The notes: a model not told the origin generated them from the sequence alone. A stretch of DNA of 42,398 nucleotides from Blastococcus sp. TF02A-30 (GCF_003319185.1 NZ_QOHJ01000011.1:1-42398), one strand, 5' to 3'. Positions 16,634 through 25,836 are shown, counted from the stretch's first letter. A program made the numbers and translations.

Positions 16634-17212
16634 GTGACCGAGACGCAGCGCGACGTCGTGGACGTCCTGTCCGCCGACCACCGCGAGTTCGACCGGATCT
16701 TCCGGGAGCTCGAGCAGCTCCGCGGCCGCACCGACGCCGACGACCTCCGCAGGAAGCGCCAGCTCGTCGACGAGGTGACCATCGGCCTGGTCAAGCACTC
16801 CGTGGCCGAGGAGACCCGGGTGTACCCCCGGGTGCTGGCCGAGCTCTACGAGGAGGAGGCCCAGCACTCCAAGGAGGAGCACGCGGAGGCCGAGGAGACC
16901 ATGAAGCGGCTCGAGCGCATGGACCCCGCCGACGCCGGGTTCGACGGCCTGGTCGCCGAGCTGATCGCCGAGATCCGGCACCACGTCGAGCACGAGGAAC
17001 AGCGCATGTTCACCGAGCTGCGCGCCGCCTTCTCCCACGAGCAGCTGGTCGAGATGGCCGAGCAGGTGGAGGCGATCAAGAAGATCGCGCCCACCCGGGC
17101 GCACCCGATGACCCCGAACGAGGCCGGGGTCCGCCTCGCGGTCGGCCCGGTCGCCAGCCTGCTGGACCACCTGCGTGACGCGGTCAGCGGCCGCGGCAAG
17201 TCCGACGGATGA
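16634..17212 (+). CDS. Hemerythrin HHE-domain protein
   Basis: The protein is 192 aa. Two helical HHE-type units are visible: SADHREFDRIFREL with KHSVAEETRVYP, then QHSKEEHAEAEETM with IRHHVEHEEQRMFTEL. The spaced His and Glu residues are those that bind a di-iron centre. Such proteins sense or carry oxygen or nitric oxide, or store iron; the role here is unknown. The C-terminal 50 residues form an amphipathic tail. The GTG at 16634 follows a GGGAG site. Confidence 0.85.
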   Translation: MTETQRDVVDVLSADHREFDRIFRELEQLRGRTDADDLRRKRQLVDEVTIGLVKHSVAEETRVYPRVLAELYEEEAQHSKEEHAEAEETMKRLERMDPADAGFDGLVAELIAEIRHHVEHEEQRMFTELRAAFSHEQLVEMAEQVEAIKKIAPTRAHPMTPNEAGVRLAVGPVASLLDHLRDAVSGRGKSDG

Positions 17213-17305
17213 CCGCTCCGGTCAGGGTCGGATCAGGGTGCTGCCGGAGGCCGGGGCCGGTCCGGGCGCGCTACCGTCGAGGACGCCGGATCGGAGGGAT
17301 CGCGC

Positions 17306-17611
17306 ATGGAACCGGTCAGCCTGCTGGTGGGCGCTGCCCTGCTCGCGTCCGGCTTCCTCGCCGGTCGCCTGGGGCGGCGACGGACCCCTCCCCCGCCACC
17401 GGTCACCCCGCTGTGCGGCTGCGGTCACGCGCTGAGCCAGCACGACCGCGACACCTCCACCTGCTACGCCGAGCTGCGCCGCGACACCTTCGACCGCAAG
17501 GGCCGGTGGGCCGGGCACACCTGGGTGCCGTGCACCTGCCGCCAGTACATCGGTCCGCGTCCCATCGACGAGGTGTTCGCCCCGCCGGTGCTGCCGCCCG
17601 TCACCGACTGA
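17306..17611 (+). CDS. Small membrane-anchored Cys/His-rich protein
   Basis: The protein is 101 aa. An N-terminal hydrophobic helix (VSLLVGAALLASGFLAGRL) is followed by a Pro stretch and a compact metal-binding-like region: LCGCGHALSQHDRDTSTC, then WVPCTCRQYIG. Four to five Cys (two CxC pairs) with nearby His suggest a zinc site. GAGGGA lies upstream of the ATG and a TACCGT -10-like hexamer at 17272. The family is not recognised. It sits 7 bases before the hydrolase gene, so they are likely co-transcribed. Confidence 0.65.
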   Translation: MEPVSLLVGAALLASGFLAGRLGRRRTPPPPPVTPLCGCGHALSQHDRDTSTCYAELRRDTFDRKGRWAGHTWVPCTCRQYIGPRPIDEVFAPPVLPPVTD

Positions 17612-17618
17612 GCCGCCG

Positions 17619-18401
17619 GTGAGCGAGCGCGCGCCCCGGCGGCGCCGCGGGCTGCTGGCCGCCACCGAACCGGTGCGCGCGCTGGCCAGCGCCGGCGCCT
17701 TCGCCGCCGGCCTGCCGCTGCTGCAGCTGGCACCCAGGGGAGAGCCGCACCCCGTGCTGGTGCTCCCCGGGCTGATGGCGTCCGACCTCTCCACCCGCAC
17801 GCTCCGGGTGTGGCTGCGCCGGCTCGGCTACCCGGTCGTCGGCTGGTCGCTGGGCCGCAACCGCGGTCCCACCCAGGAGGTCGTCGACGAGCTCCCCCGC
17901 CTGCTCGACCGGCTCGCCGCCGAGCACGGCACCGCCGTGAGCATCGTCGGGCAGAGCCTCGGCGGGATCTACGCGCGGCGGCTGGCCGTGCGGGTGCCGC
18001 GCCAGGTGCGCCAGGTCATCTCCCTCGGCTCACCGTTCGCCTCGGCCGACCGGCGGGTGGACGACGGCACGCCCGGCGCCCGTGCCTTCCAGCGCTACGC
18101 GCACCTGCACACGCCGCAGCGGCTCTCGCCCGCCCGCGGCTCGCTCGCCCGGGGGCTGCCGGTGCCCAGCACGGCGATCTACTCGCGGTGGGACGGCGTC
18201 GTCGACTGGCGGACGTGCCGCCAGCAACCCGGGCCGACCAGCGAGAACGTCGCCGTCCACGCCAGCCACCTCGGCATGGGGCACGACCCCGCCGTCCTGT
18301 GGGTGGTGGCCGACCGGCTGGCCCAGCCCCGGCACGACTGGCAGCCCTTCCGCCGGCCCACCCGGTTCGGCCTCGGCTCGCTCTTCCCGCCGGAGGACTG
18401 A
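17619..18401 (+). CDS. Alpha/beta-hydrolase, lipase-like
   Basis: The protein is 260 aa. The HPVLVLPGLMAS strand and oxyanion loop come first. The nucleophile elbow VSIVGQSLGGIYARRLA (GxSxG with the catalytic Ser) lies in the middle, a YSRWDGVVDW segment probably supplies the acid, and ASHLGMGHDPAV supplies the His. The layout is that of actinobacterial triacylglycerol lipase-like proteins. An Arg-rich N terminus precedes a hydrophobic stretch, so membrane association is possible. The GTG at 17619 follows the preceding stop by 7 bases. Confidence 0.82.
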   Translation: MSERAPRRRRGLLAATEPVRALASAGAFAAGLPLLQLAPRGEPHPVLVLPGLMASDLSTRTLRVWLRRLGYPVVGWSLGRNRGPTQEVVDELPRLLDRLAAEHGTAVSIVGQSLGGIYARRLAVRVPRQVRQVISLGSPFASADRRVDDGTPGARAFQRYAHLHTPQRLSPARGSLARGLPVPSTAIYSRWDGVVDWRTCRQQPGPTSENVAVHASHLGMGHDPAVLWVVADRLAQPRHDWQPFRRPTRFGLGSLFPPED

Positions 18402-18476
18402 CCCGCCGCCCTCGCATCCGGACCGCGCGGCGCCCGCGAAGAGCAGGTACCAGCCGGCCGTCCCGAGGGAGTCGTC

Positions 18477-19175
18477 ATGACCCTGCGCCCGCACCTCCGC
18501 CGCCCGCCCGCCAGCGCCGTGCCCCGCTCCGAGCAGGAACCGGGCGGCTCCCGAGTCCACGTCGTCCACCGCATCGGCGCCGTCGTCGTCGCCGCGGTGA
18601 TCGCCGTGTTCGGCCTGCTCGGCTTCGCCGGTGGCCTCGACTTCTTCTCGACCGAGGGCGAGGAGATCCTCGGCCTGTCGTCCAACGGCCTGCTCTCCAC
18701 GATCTCGGTGGTCACCGCCGTCGTGCTCGTGGTCGCCGCCCTGCGCGGCCCGCGGACCGCCTCCACCGTCATGATCGTGGTCGGGGTGCTCTTCCTGGTG
18801 TCCGCGCTGGCCAACCTCGCCGTGCTCGAGACGGAGTTCAACCTCCTGGCGTTCGGCATCAGCAACGTCGTCTTCTCGGTGGTCGCGGGCTTCCTGCTGC
18901 TCATGCTCGGCGCGTACGGACGGGTCAGCGGCAACCTGCCGCCCGACAGCCCCTACGCCCGCCGGGTGGAGGCCGACCCCGACCCGGCCGACGAGTACCC
19001 GTCGACGCCGGCGGAGTTCGCCGCGGAGCGGGCGATGCGCGCGGCGGAGATCGCTGTCGTGCAGCACACCGCGAACGCCGACCAGCGGCGCCGCGTCGAG
19101 GCGATGGCGGCGGTGCACACCCGCAGCGACCGCCGCCGGGTCTGGATGTCGTTCGACGGCGGCCCGCGGTCCTAG
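18477..19175 (+). CDS. DUF4383-like four-helix membrane protein
   Basis: The protein is 232 aa. After a 30-residue basic N terminus, four membrane segments follow, with HRIGAVVVAAVIAVFGLLGF first. The pattern with an extracellular FNLLAFGISNVVFSVV segment is typical of DUF4383 proteins. The last 90 residues are a soluble, Arg/Ala/Glu-rich tail not usual for the core family. The function is unknown. The ATG has a GAGGGAG site. Its stop codon overlaps the stop of the convergent ABC gene. Confidence 0.75.
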   Translation: MTLRPHLRRPPASAVPRSEQEPGGSRVHVVHRIGAVVVAAVIAVFGLLGFAGGLDFFSTEGEEILGLSSNGLLSTISVVTAVVLVVAALRGPRTASTVMIVVGVLFLVSALANLAVLETEFNLLAFGISNVVFSVVAGFLLLMLGAYGRVSGNLPPDSPYARRVEADPDPADEYPSTPAEFAAERAMRAAEIAVVQHTANADQRRRVEAMAAVHTRSDRRRVWMSFDGGPRS

Positions 19176-19801
19176 GCCGGGCCCCGGTCGGGCACCGGCG
19201 TCCGGTCGACGATCCGGCCGGCGACCTCCTCGAGCAGCAGGCGGTCGTGCGAGACGGCCAGCACGCCGATGCCCGCGGCCCGGCACCGCTCGAGCAGCAG
19301 CGCCCAGATCCGCGCCTGGGTGACCGCGTCCAGGCTCGCGGTGATCTCGTCCGCGACGACGAACCGGGGGCGGGTCAGCAGCGCCCGCGCCAGGTTGACC
19401 CGCTGCAGCTCACCGCCGCTGATCTCGTGCGGGTAGCGGTCCAGCCACGTGGGCCGCACCAGCTCCTCGTCGAGCGCCGCGATGGCGTCGTCCCCCGCGC
19501 CGGTGGCGGCCAGCGCGCGGCGGATGGTCCACCGCGGGTCCACGGCCCGCTCGGGGTGCTGGAGCACCAGTTGCACCGGGTGCGGTCCACGGCGGGCCCG
19601 GGGCTCGCTCCCGTCCACGGTCACCCGGCCGCGATCGGGGCGCAGGTGGCCGGCGAGGACGCGGGCCAGCGTGCTCTTGCCGCCGCCGCTGGGGCCGCAC
19701 AGCCCCACCACCTCGCCGTCTGCGACCTGCAGGTCGACGCCCGCCAGCGTCCACGGCTGGGCACTGCCGTAGCGGAACCACACGTCGTCGGCGCGCAGCA
19801 T
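19172..19801 (-). CDS. ABC importer ATPase 2 (DppF/NikE-like, short)
   Basis: The protein is 209 aa. Walker A (GPSGGGKST), the signature HEISGGELQRV, Walker B RFVVADEIT and a switch-region His (SHDRL) are all present. It lacks the C-terminal oligopeptide-type extension of standard DppF/OppF, making it shorter than usual by roughly 60-100 residues. It forms a heterodimer with the preceding ATPase to power the importer. The ATG at 19801 overlaps the upstream stop (ATGA). Confidence 0.88.
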   Translation of the reverse strand: MLRADDVWFRYGSAQPWTLAGVDLQVADGEVVGLCGPSGGGKSTLARVLAGHLRPDRGRVTVDGSEPRARRGPHPVQLVLQHPERAVDPRWTIRRALAATGAGDDAIAALDEELVRPTWLDRYPHEISGGELQRVNLARALLTRPRFVVADEITASLDAVTQARIWALLLERCRAAGIGVLAVSHDRLLLEEVAGRIVDRTPVPDRGPA

Positions 19802-20604
19802 CAGCGCACCTCCGGGACGCGGAAGCCGTTGCCGGGCAGCGCCTGCCACAGCGCCCGGGTGTACGGGTGGGCCAGCGCCGCGCCGTCCCCGGTGAAGCCG
19901 GCCGGGTCGGCGACGTCGACGGTGCGCCCGTCCCGGACGATCACCACGCGGTCGGCGACGTCCAGCGCCGCGCGCAGCTCGTGGGTGACCAGGACGACGG
20001 CGGCGCCGGCGTCGGCCAGAACGCGGAACTCGCGCAGCGTCGTCCGCACCAGGTCCGTCGGCAGGCCGGTGGTCGGCTCGTCGGCGAGCAGCAGCCGGGG
20101 CCGGGTGAGCACCGCCATCGCGACCAGCACCCGGCGGGCCATGCCGCCCGAGAGCTCGTGCGGGTACCGGCGCAGCACCTCGCGACCGAGCCCGCGCTCG
20201 GCCAGCGCCTGCTCGGCCGCGCGCCGGGGATCGGCGTGCCCCGCCAGCCGCGCGGTGCGGCGGACCTGCCGGCCGATCCGCGACAGCGGGTCGAGGAAGC
20301 TCGCCGACTGCGGCAGCAGGGTCGTGCCGTGGCCGGCCAGCCGGCGTCGCTGCTCCGGGGACAGCGGCTCGCCGTCGACGGCGACCGTGCCCCGCTCGAC
20401 CGCGTTGGGCGGGAGCAGGCCCAGCACCGCGTGCGCCAGGAGGCTCTTGCCGGCGCCGCTCGCGCCGACCAGCGCCACCACCTCGCCGGCGCGGGCGGTG
20501 AGGTCCATGCCGGTCAGCGCCGGCACCGCGCGCCGGCGCAGCCCGCGCTCGTACTGGAGGAAGTCGACCTCGAGCCCGCGCACCTCGAGCAGCGGCGCGG
20601 TCAC
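19801..20604 (-). CDS. ABC importer ATPase 1 (DppD/NikD-like)
   Basis: The protein is 267 aa. Walker A GASGAGKS, the signature HELSGGMARRV, Walker B LLLADEPTTG and the VTHEL switch are intact. The C terminus has the HPYTRALWQALPG motif that marks peptide/nickel importer ATPases. The GTG at 20604 overlaps the permease stop (GTGA), so translation is coupled. Confidence 0.9.
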   Translation of the reverse strand: MTAPLLEVRGLEVDFLQYERGLRRRAVPALTGMDLTARAGEVVALVGASGAGKSLLAHAVLGLLPPNAVERGTVAVDGEPLSPEQRRRLAGHGTTLLPQSASFLDPLSRIGRQVRRTARLAGHADPRRAAEQALAERGLGREVLRRYPHELSGGMARRVLVAMAVLTRPRLLLADEPTTGLPTDLVRTTLREFRVLADAGAAVVLVTHELRAALDVADRVVIVRDGRTVDVADPAGFTGDGAALAHPYTRALWQALPGNGFRVPEVR

Positions 20605-21455
20605 AGGTGGTGGCTCCGCGGGTCGAGCAGCGCCCGGGTGTTCTCCCCGATCGCGTCGACCAGCTTCACGACGACGAGCAGGCACAGCCCCGGCAGCACG
20701 GCGAGCCACCAGGCCCCCGCGGTCAGGTAGCGCATCGACTCCGCCAGCAGGATGCCGATCGACGGCTGGCCCGGGTCGACGCCCAGCCCCAGGAACGACA
20801 GCGCCGCCTCGTGCAGGATCGCGTGCGGGAAGAGCAGCACGGTGCCGACGACGAAGTGCCCGGTGAGGTGCCCGGCCAGGTGGTGGCGGGCGATCCACCA
20901 CCGGCCGCGGCCGAGCTGCCGGGAGACCGCGACGTAGTCCGACGACATGACCTCTCGGGCCCGCCCGCGCAGCACCCGGGTCAGCGTCGGCCAGTGGGTG
21001 AGCGCGACCGCCGCGACGACCGCCCCGGTCCCGCCGCCGAGTGCGAAGGCCAGCAGGACGAGCAGGACCAGGTGCGGCAGGGCGAGGAACAGGTCGACCA
21101 GCCAGCCGACCGCCCGGTCGACCACGCCGCCGAAGACCGCCGCCGCGCTGGCCAGCAGCAGCGCGACGACCGCCGAGACGGCCGCCGCGGCGACGCCGAC
21201 GACCAGGCTCAGCCGCAGACCGGCGAGGGTCCGGGCGAGCATGTCCCGGCCGAGCCGGTCGGTGCCGAACCAGTGCTCCGCCGACGGGCCGAGGTTCCGG
21301 TCGGCGAGGTCGGTCGTCTGCGCGGCGTCACCGGCCAGGGTCCCCGCGACGAGCACCCCGAGGACGACCAGCACGGCCAGGCCGACGTAGGCCAGGGTCC
21401 GGGTCCGCCGGTCCCCCAGCCGGCCGGGCACCGGCACCGCGACGGCGGCGCTCAC
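20601..21455 (-). CDS. ABC importer permease 2 (DppC/NikC-like)
   Basis: The protein is 284 aa with a six-helix BPD_transp_1 domain. The DppC-type N terminus ends in HWFGTDRLGRDMLARTLAG, a hallmark of this subfamily. The EAA loop region ALTHWPTLTRVLRGRAREV and the late HEAALSFLGLGVDPGQPSIG segment are typical. The GTG at 21455 overlaps the preceding permease stop. Confidence 0.9.
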   Translation of the reverse strand: MSAAVAVPVPGRLGDRRTRTLAYVGLAVLVVLGVLVAGTLAGDAAQTTDLADRNLGPSAEHWFGTDRLGRDMLARTLAGLRLSLVVGVAAAAVSAVVALLLASAAAVFGGVVDRAVGWLVDLFLALPHLVLLVLLAFALGGGTGAVVAAVALTHWPTLTRVLRGRAREVMSSDYVAVSRQLGRGRWWIARHHLAGHLTGHFVVGTVLLFPHAILHEAALSFLGLGVDPGQPSIGILLAESMRYLTAGAWWLAVLPGLCLLVVVKLVDAIGENTRALLDPRSHHL

Positions 21456-22534
21456 CGGGCACCCCGCCCGGCCGGTTCGGGTTCGGGGACGACCGGGAGC
21501 GGCTCGACGGCGGGCAGCACGTCGGGATCGGGATCGCGGCGCCACCGACCGCGGCGGGCCCGCACCAGGTCGTCGACGACCCTCGGGTCGAGGCGGGCGT
21601 GCACCAGGTCGCCGACCTGGTTGCCCACGAAGACGAAGACGGTCGTGAACAGCGCGATGCCCAGCAGCAGCGGCACGTCCTGGCCGAGGGCCGCCGCGGT
21701 CGTGGCCGCCCCGAGCCCCGGGTAGGAGAACACCTGCTCGGCCAGCACCGAGCCGCCGAACAGCTCGCCCAGCGCGGCGAACTGCAGCAGCACCGCCGGC
21801 GCCGCCGCGTGCCGCAGCACCCGGTGCACGATCACGCCGGTGGGCGACTCCCCCTGCGCCCGGGCCAGCGCCACGTGGTCGCCGGCGAGCGCGTGGATCA
21901 CCGCGTGCCGGGTGTGCAGCACGACGGGCGCGACGCCCACGATCGACAGGGTCAGCGCCGGCAGCACGAGGTGCTGCACGCGGTCCAGCAGCGTCACGTC
22001 CTCGGCCAGGGCGCCGACGGGCACCGCGCAGCAGACCGGCGCCCACCCGAGCGAGACGGAGAAGACGTAGAGCAGCAGCAGCCCGACCCAGAACGTCGGC
22101 GCCGACGCCAGCGTGTAGGCCCACCAGCACACGACCCGGTCGGTCAGCCGGCCCTGCCGGGCACCGGCCAGCACGCCCAGCCCGAAACCGACCAGGCCGG
22201 AGAGCACCCACGCGGTGGCCATGAGCGCCAGGCTGGTGAGGAACCGCTCGCCGATCACCTCGGTCACCGGCGCGTTGAACGTCAGCGACCGGCCGAGGTC
22301 ACCCTGCACGAGGTTGCCCAGCCAGGCGCCGAAGCGCTCCAGCGGCGGGTCGTCCAGCCCCCACCGCTCGGCGATCTGCGCCCGCTGCTCGGGACCGATG
22401 GCCGCGATGTCGCCGCCCACGTAGGCGTCCACCGGGTCGACCGGCGAGTGCGCCATCAGCGCGAAGGACGCCGTCGCGACCGCGGCCAGCAGGAGCAGCA
22501 GCCGCACCAGGCGGCCGGTCAGCGCCCGCAGCAT
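21452..22534 (-). CDS. ABC importer permease 1 (DppB/NikB-like)
   Basis: The protein is 360 aa. The N-terminal helix is followed by the periplasmic loop (DPVDAYVGGDIAAIGPEQRAQ) and GDLGRSLTFNAPV, both typical of DppB/NikB. Further helices carry GVIVHRVLRHAAAPAVLLQF, the EAA-like loop. A 50-residue charged tail rich in Pro and Glu follows the last helix and is longer than normal. The ATG at 22534 is chosen because the upstream in-frame codons overlap the binding-protein gene. Confidence 0.88.
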   Translation of the reverse strand: MLRALTGRLVRLLLLLAAVATASFALMAHSPVDPVDAYVGGDIAAIGPEQRAQIAERWGLDDPPLERFGAWLGNLVQGDLGRSLTFNAPVTEVIGERFLTSLALMATAWVLSGLVGFGLGVLAGARQGRLTDRVVCWWAYTLASAPTFWVGLLLLYVFSVSLGWAPVCCAVPVGALAEDVTLLDRVQHLVLPALTLSIVGVAPVVLHTRHAVIHALAGDHVALARAQGESPTGVIVHRVLRHAAAPAVLLQFAALGELFGGSVLAEQVFSYPGLGAATTAAALGQDVPLLLGIALFTTVFVFVGNQVGDLVHARLDPRVVDDLVRARRGRWRRDPDPDVLPAVEPLPVVPEPEPAGRGAR

Positions 22535-22548
22535 GGGGGCGGCACGGG

Positions 22549-24162
22549 TCAGCAGGTCCACTGCCACCCGGCGATCCCGGCGGTCACCGGCCAGCCGTGC
22601 CCGTGCGGCTCGATCTGCGGCGTGCCGACGTCGAGGCACTCGTCGACCAGGTAGGTGTGGTCGAGGTTGACCAGCCAGGCCCAGGCGGCGTCGCCGGACG
22701 GGCCGAACCCGGTCCCCGCACCGTCGTACTGGGCGGCCCGCCACTCGCGGTTCGCCGTCTCCTCGTCGGTGGCGGCCATCGCCGCCTCGAGGTGCGCGTC
22801 GACGGCCTCGTCCGCGTAGAAACCGGGGTTCCAGTACTCCACGCCGGCCCGGGTGGACGAGTACAGGTTGTACATCTCCGTCGGGTCGTGGCTGCCCCAG
22901 CCGAAGAGCACGGCGTCGGCGTGCAGCCGCTGGTCGATGACGTCCCAGCTCTCGCCCGCCGCGTCCACCTCGATGCCGACCGGGCCCAGCATGTCGGCGA
23001 CCGCCAGCGCCAGGCCCTGCCGGAGGCTGTCGTCGGCCGGGTAGAGCAGCGTGAACGCCGCCCGGACGCCGGCCTTCTCGCGGACGCCGTCGCCGTCGCC
23101 GTCGACCCAACCGGCCTGCTCGAGCAGCTGCTCGGCGCGGTCGGGGTCGGCGTCCTCGACCGCGGCGGCCGGCTCGCCCCACGGCAGCCCGTCGACCGGG
23201 CCGGTGGCCGGCGAGCCGTGCCCCTCCAGCACGCCGTCGACCAGCGCCTGCCGGTCGACGGCGACGTTGATCGCCTGCCGGACGGCGAGATCGGAGGTGA
23301 CGTCGTTGCCGATGGGCGTGCCGTCGTCGGTGGTGCGGCCGTCGTCGGGCAGATACGGGAAGACGATGCCGCGGTTGTCCACCGAGGGCACCGCGACCAG
23401 CCGCATGCCCGGGACCTCGGTGCCGGCCAGCTGCGACGGCACGGCGACCATGTCCACCTGGCCGGCGGAGGCGGCGGCCAGGGAGGCGTCCTCGCCGGTG
23501 AACTGGAAGACGATGCGCTCGAAGGCCGGCTGCTCGCCGTAGTAGTCGTCGTTGCGCTCGACGATCAGCTGCTGGCCAGGGTCCCACTGGACGAGCCGGA
23601 AGGGGCCCGAGCCGATCGGGTCGCGGGCGTAGTCCGGCCCGTGCGCGTGCTCCGGGACGATGCCCAGCGAGACCAGCCGGTTGACGAAGGTGCTCTGCGG
23701 GCGCTCCAGGCGCAGCTCGACGGTGTCCTCGTCGACCGCGACCGCCTCGCGCAGCGCCGTGACGTCGGTCAGCCCGCCGCTGCGGCTGGCGGTGGTGAAG
23801 GTGTAGGCGACGTCGGTGGCGGTGACCGGCTCGCCGTCGGTGAACACGGCGTCGGTGCGGATGTCCACGGTCCAGACCAGGCCGTCGTCGCTGACCGACC
23901 AGTCGGTGGCCAGGTCGGGGACGACGTCGAGGTCCTGGTCGCGGGCGAGCAGCGTCGACTGGAACAGCGGCGAGCCGTACCGGCCCCAGCCCAGCGTCGG
24001 GTCGTAGCCGTCCTCCGGCTCACCGCCGATGGCCAGGCGCAGCTCCGACGGCGCGCCGCCGCCGCCCGTGGTGCCGGCCGTGCCCCCGCCGCAGGCGGTC
24101 ACCGCGGAGACGACCACCGCACCGATCGCCACGGCCCGCGCCGTCCGCCCGTGCAGACCCAC
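22549..24162 (-). CDS. ABC importer lipoprotein binding protein (family 5, peptide/nickel type)
   Basis: The protein is 537 aa with a lipoprotein signal (lipobox ending at Cys24, VTAC). The SBP_bac_5 fold is recognisable: SELRLAIGG, then VPDLATDWSVSDDGLVWTVD, the GSGPFRLVQWDPG core and AVRQAINVAVDRQALVDG. The late GWGSHDPTEMYNLYSS segment resembles nickel or metallophore-type members more than oligopeptide ones, but ligand choice cannot be decided from this. The GTG at 24162 follows GGAGGGG. It is the first gene of the five-gene operon running to 19172. Confidence 0.88.
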   Translation of the reverse strand: MGLHGRTARAVAIGAVVVSAVTACGGGTAGTTGGGGAPSELRLAIGGEPEDGYDPTLGWGRYGSPLFQSTLLARDQDLDVVPDLATDWSVSDDGLVWTVDIRTDAVFTDGEPVTATDVAYTFTTASRSGGLTDVTALREAVAVDEDTVELRLERPQSTFVNRLVSLGIVPEHAHGPDYARDPIGSGPFRLVQWDPGQQLIVERNDDYYGEQPAFERIVFQFTGEDASLAAASAGQVDMVAVPSQLAGTEVPGMRLVAVPSVDNRGIVFPYLPDDGRTTDDGTPIGNDVTSDLAVRQAINVAVDRQALVDGVLEGHGSPATGPVDGLPWGEPAAAVEDADPDRAEQLLEQAGWVDGDGDGVREKAGVRAAFTLLYPADDSLRQGLALAVADMLGPVGIEVDAAGESWDVIDQRLHADAVLFGWGSHDPTEMYNLYSSTRAGVEYWNPGFYADEAVDAHLEAAMAATDEETANREWRAAQYDGAGTGFGPSGDAAWAWLVNLDHTYLVDECLDVGTPQIEPHGHGWPVTAGIAGWQWTC

Positions 24163-24195
24163 TGCTGCCCCCTCCGTCGACCGGCACGAACTCTA

Positions 24196-24212
24196 TTGCA
24201 AAGAGCTCGCAA
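24196..24212. promoter_or_regulatory. AT-richer imperfect palindrome upstream of the ABC operon
   Basis: TTGC(N9)GCAA spans 17 bases in an otherwise GC-rich 78-base gap before the binding-protein gene. Its position 34-50 bases upstream of the start fits an operator or promoter core. No regulator is identified, so this remains a candidate. Confidence 0.35.
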
Positions 24213-24240
24213 CAAGCCGCGCGGGGCGTCGGCGGTCGGG

Positions 24241-25836
24241 TCAGCTGCCGGCCCGGCGGACGGCGGCGCAGAACGCGCGGGCCGCCGCGAGCGTCTCCTC
24301 GAGCGGGGCCAGCACCGAGGTCCGGGCGACGTCGGCCACCCGGGCGGTGAGCCGCTCCCGCGCCCGCCTCCCCCGGCGGCGGGCGCCCGCGCGCACGAGC
24401 GGCCGGGCGAGGACCGCCAGGAGCAACCCCGCCAGCAGCCCGGCCACGAGGAGGAGCGTCGGCACGGGGAAGCCCTCCACCCGGGGCAGCGGGACGACGT
24501 CGTCGAGCTGCAGCCAGCCCAGGACGACGAGCCCGAGCAGCCACACCGCGCCGACGAGCGCGGCGAGCAGGAACAGCCACTGCAGCCCACCCACGGCCCG
24601 CTGCCACAGCGGCACCCGCGCCGGGCCGAGATCGGCACCCGTCACGGCCCGGTCCAGCCGGTCGGGGAGCTCCGCCTCGGCGTGCTCGGCGGTCCGCCGC
24701 AGCTCGTCGCGCCAGGCCTGCGGCAGCCCGTCGGCGGCGTCGGTGCGCGCCTGGCGGAGGGCGGCGGCCATCGCGGCCTGCTGCACCGCACCCGCCACCG
24801 GGAGCGAGGAGCGGGCGCGCTCGTCGCCCAGGTGCAGCCGGTCGAGCGGATCGGGGCGCACCCGGCGCACCCAGCGCAGCAGCGGCCAGCCGGTGCGCGC
24901 GACCCCGTCCCGGACGGCCGACCGCTCGACCGCGGCGACCACCACCGGGACACCCGCCGCGTCGGCCAGCGCGCCAGCGAGCCGGTCCTCGTCCGCGCGC
25001 CCGGCCGCGGTGCCGGCGTCGCCGTCGGGGCAGTGCGCCGCGAGCGCCCCGGCCGCGGCGCGCACGTCGGCGGTCAGCCGCTCCGTGGCCGCGCGGCGGG
25101 CGCCCACCCGCCGGGCCAGCGCCGCGCGCAGCTCGGGGAGACCGGCGCCGGTGCGGGCCGACGTCGCCACGACCGGCGTCGACGCCAGGCCCTCCTCGTC
25201 GAGCAGCCGGCGCAGGTCGGACAGGCAGGCCTGCGCCGCCGGCTCGTCGAGCCGGTCCACCTGGTTGAGGACGACGACGAGCACCCCGGCGTGGCCGGCC
25301 AGGGGCACGAGGTAGCGGGAGTGCACGGCGGCGTCGGCGTACTTCTGCGGGTCGAGTACCCAGACCAGGACGTCGACCAGCTCCACCAGCCGGTCGACCT
25401 CCAGCCGGTGCTCCAGCCGGACGCTGTCGTGGTCGGGCAGGTCGAGCAGCACGAGGCCGTCGAGCGCTCGATCGGAGTCGGCGACCCGGTGCCGGCGGGG
25501 GACCTCCAGCCAGTCGAGCAGCCGGTCGGCGCCGTCGTCGGCGGCTCCCCAGACGGACGCGTGCGCGACGCCGGTGGTGGGACGGCGGACCCCCGGAGTG
25601 CTGACCTCCGCCCCGGACAGGGCGTTGAACAGCGTCGACTTCCCGCTGCCGGTCGCCCCGGCGAGCGCCACGACGGTGGCGTCGCCGAGCGCCTCCCGGG
25701 CGCCGGCCTTGGCCAGCAGCGCGCGGGCGCGGCCGACCTCGGGCACCTCCAGCCGGTCCTCGGCGAGCTCGACCGCCTCGCGGAGGGCGGCCAGCCGCTC
25801 GCCCAGGGGGAGCCCGTCGCGGTCGCGGCGCCTCAC
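24241..25836 (-). CDS. Membrane-associated dynamin-like GTPase (second of pair)
   Basis: The protein is 531 aa. The N-terminal G domain has G1 GATGSGKST (about 60-68), a G3-like DLPDHDS, an intact G4 NQVD and G5 ATSARTG. A long helical stalk follows, then two hydrophobic helices late in the protein (LQWLFLLAALVGAVWLLGLV and VPTLLLVAGLLAGLLLAVLA) before a basic tail. The architecture fits a bacterial dynamin-like or YfjP-like membrane GTPase. Its GTG overlaps the upstream partner's stop (GTGA), indicating co-translation. Streptomyces DynA/DynB and mycobacterial IniA/IniC are paired in the same way, but orthology is not shown. Confidence 0.82.
   Translation of the reverse strand: MRRRDRDGLPLGERLAALREAVELAEDRLEVPEVGRARALLAKAGAREALGDATVVALAGATGSGKSTLFNALSGAEVSTPGVRRPTTGVAHASVWGAADDGADRLLDWLEVPRRHRVADSDRALDGLVLLDLPDHDSVRLEHRLEVDRLVELVDVLVWVLDPQKYADAAVHSRYLVPLAGHAGVLVVVLNQVDRLDEPAAQACLSDLRRLLDEEGLASTPVVATSARTGAGLPELRAALARRVGARRAATERLTADVRAAAGALAAHCPDGDAGTAAGRADEDRLAGALADAAGVPVVVAAVERSAVRDGVARTGWPLLRWVRRVRPDPLDRLHLGDERARSSLPVAGAVQQAAMAAALRQARTDAADGLPQAWRDELRRTAEHAEAELPDRLDRAVTGADLGPARVPLWQRAVGGLQWLFLLAALVGAVWLLGLVVLGWLQLDDVVPLPRVEGFPVPTLLLVAGLLAGLLLAVLARPLVRAGARRRGRRARERLTARVADVARTSVLAPLEETLAAARAFCAAVRRAGS

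Noticed and set aside
18030..20866. Long open frames antisense to the hydrolase, DUF4383 and ABC genes
   Set aside because: They lack any domain and overlap genes with full family motifs in another frame.
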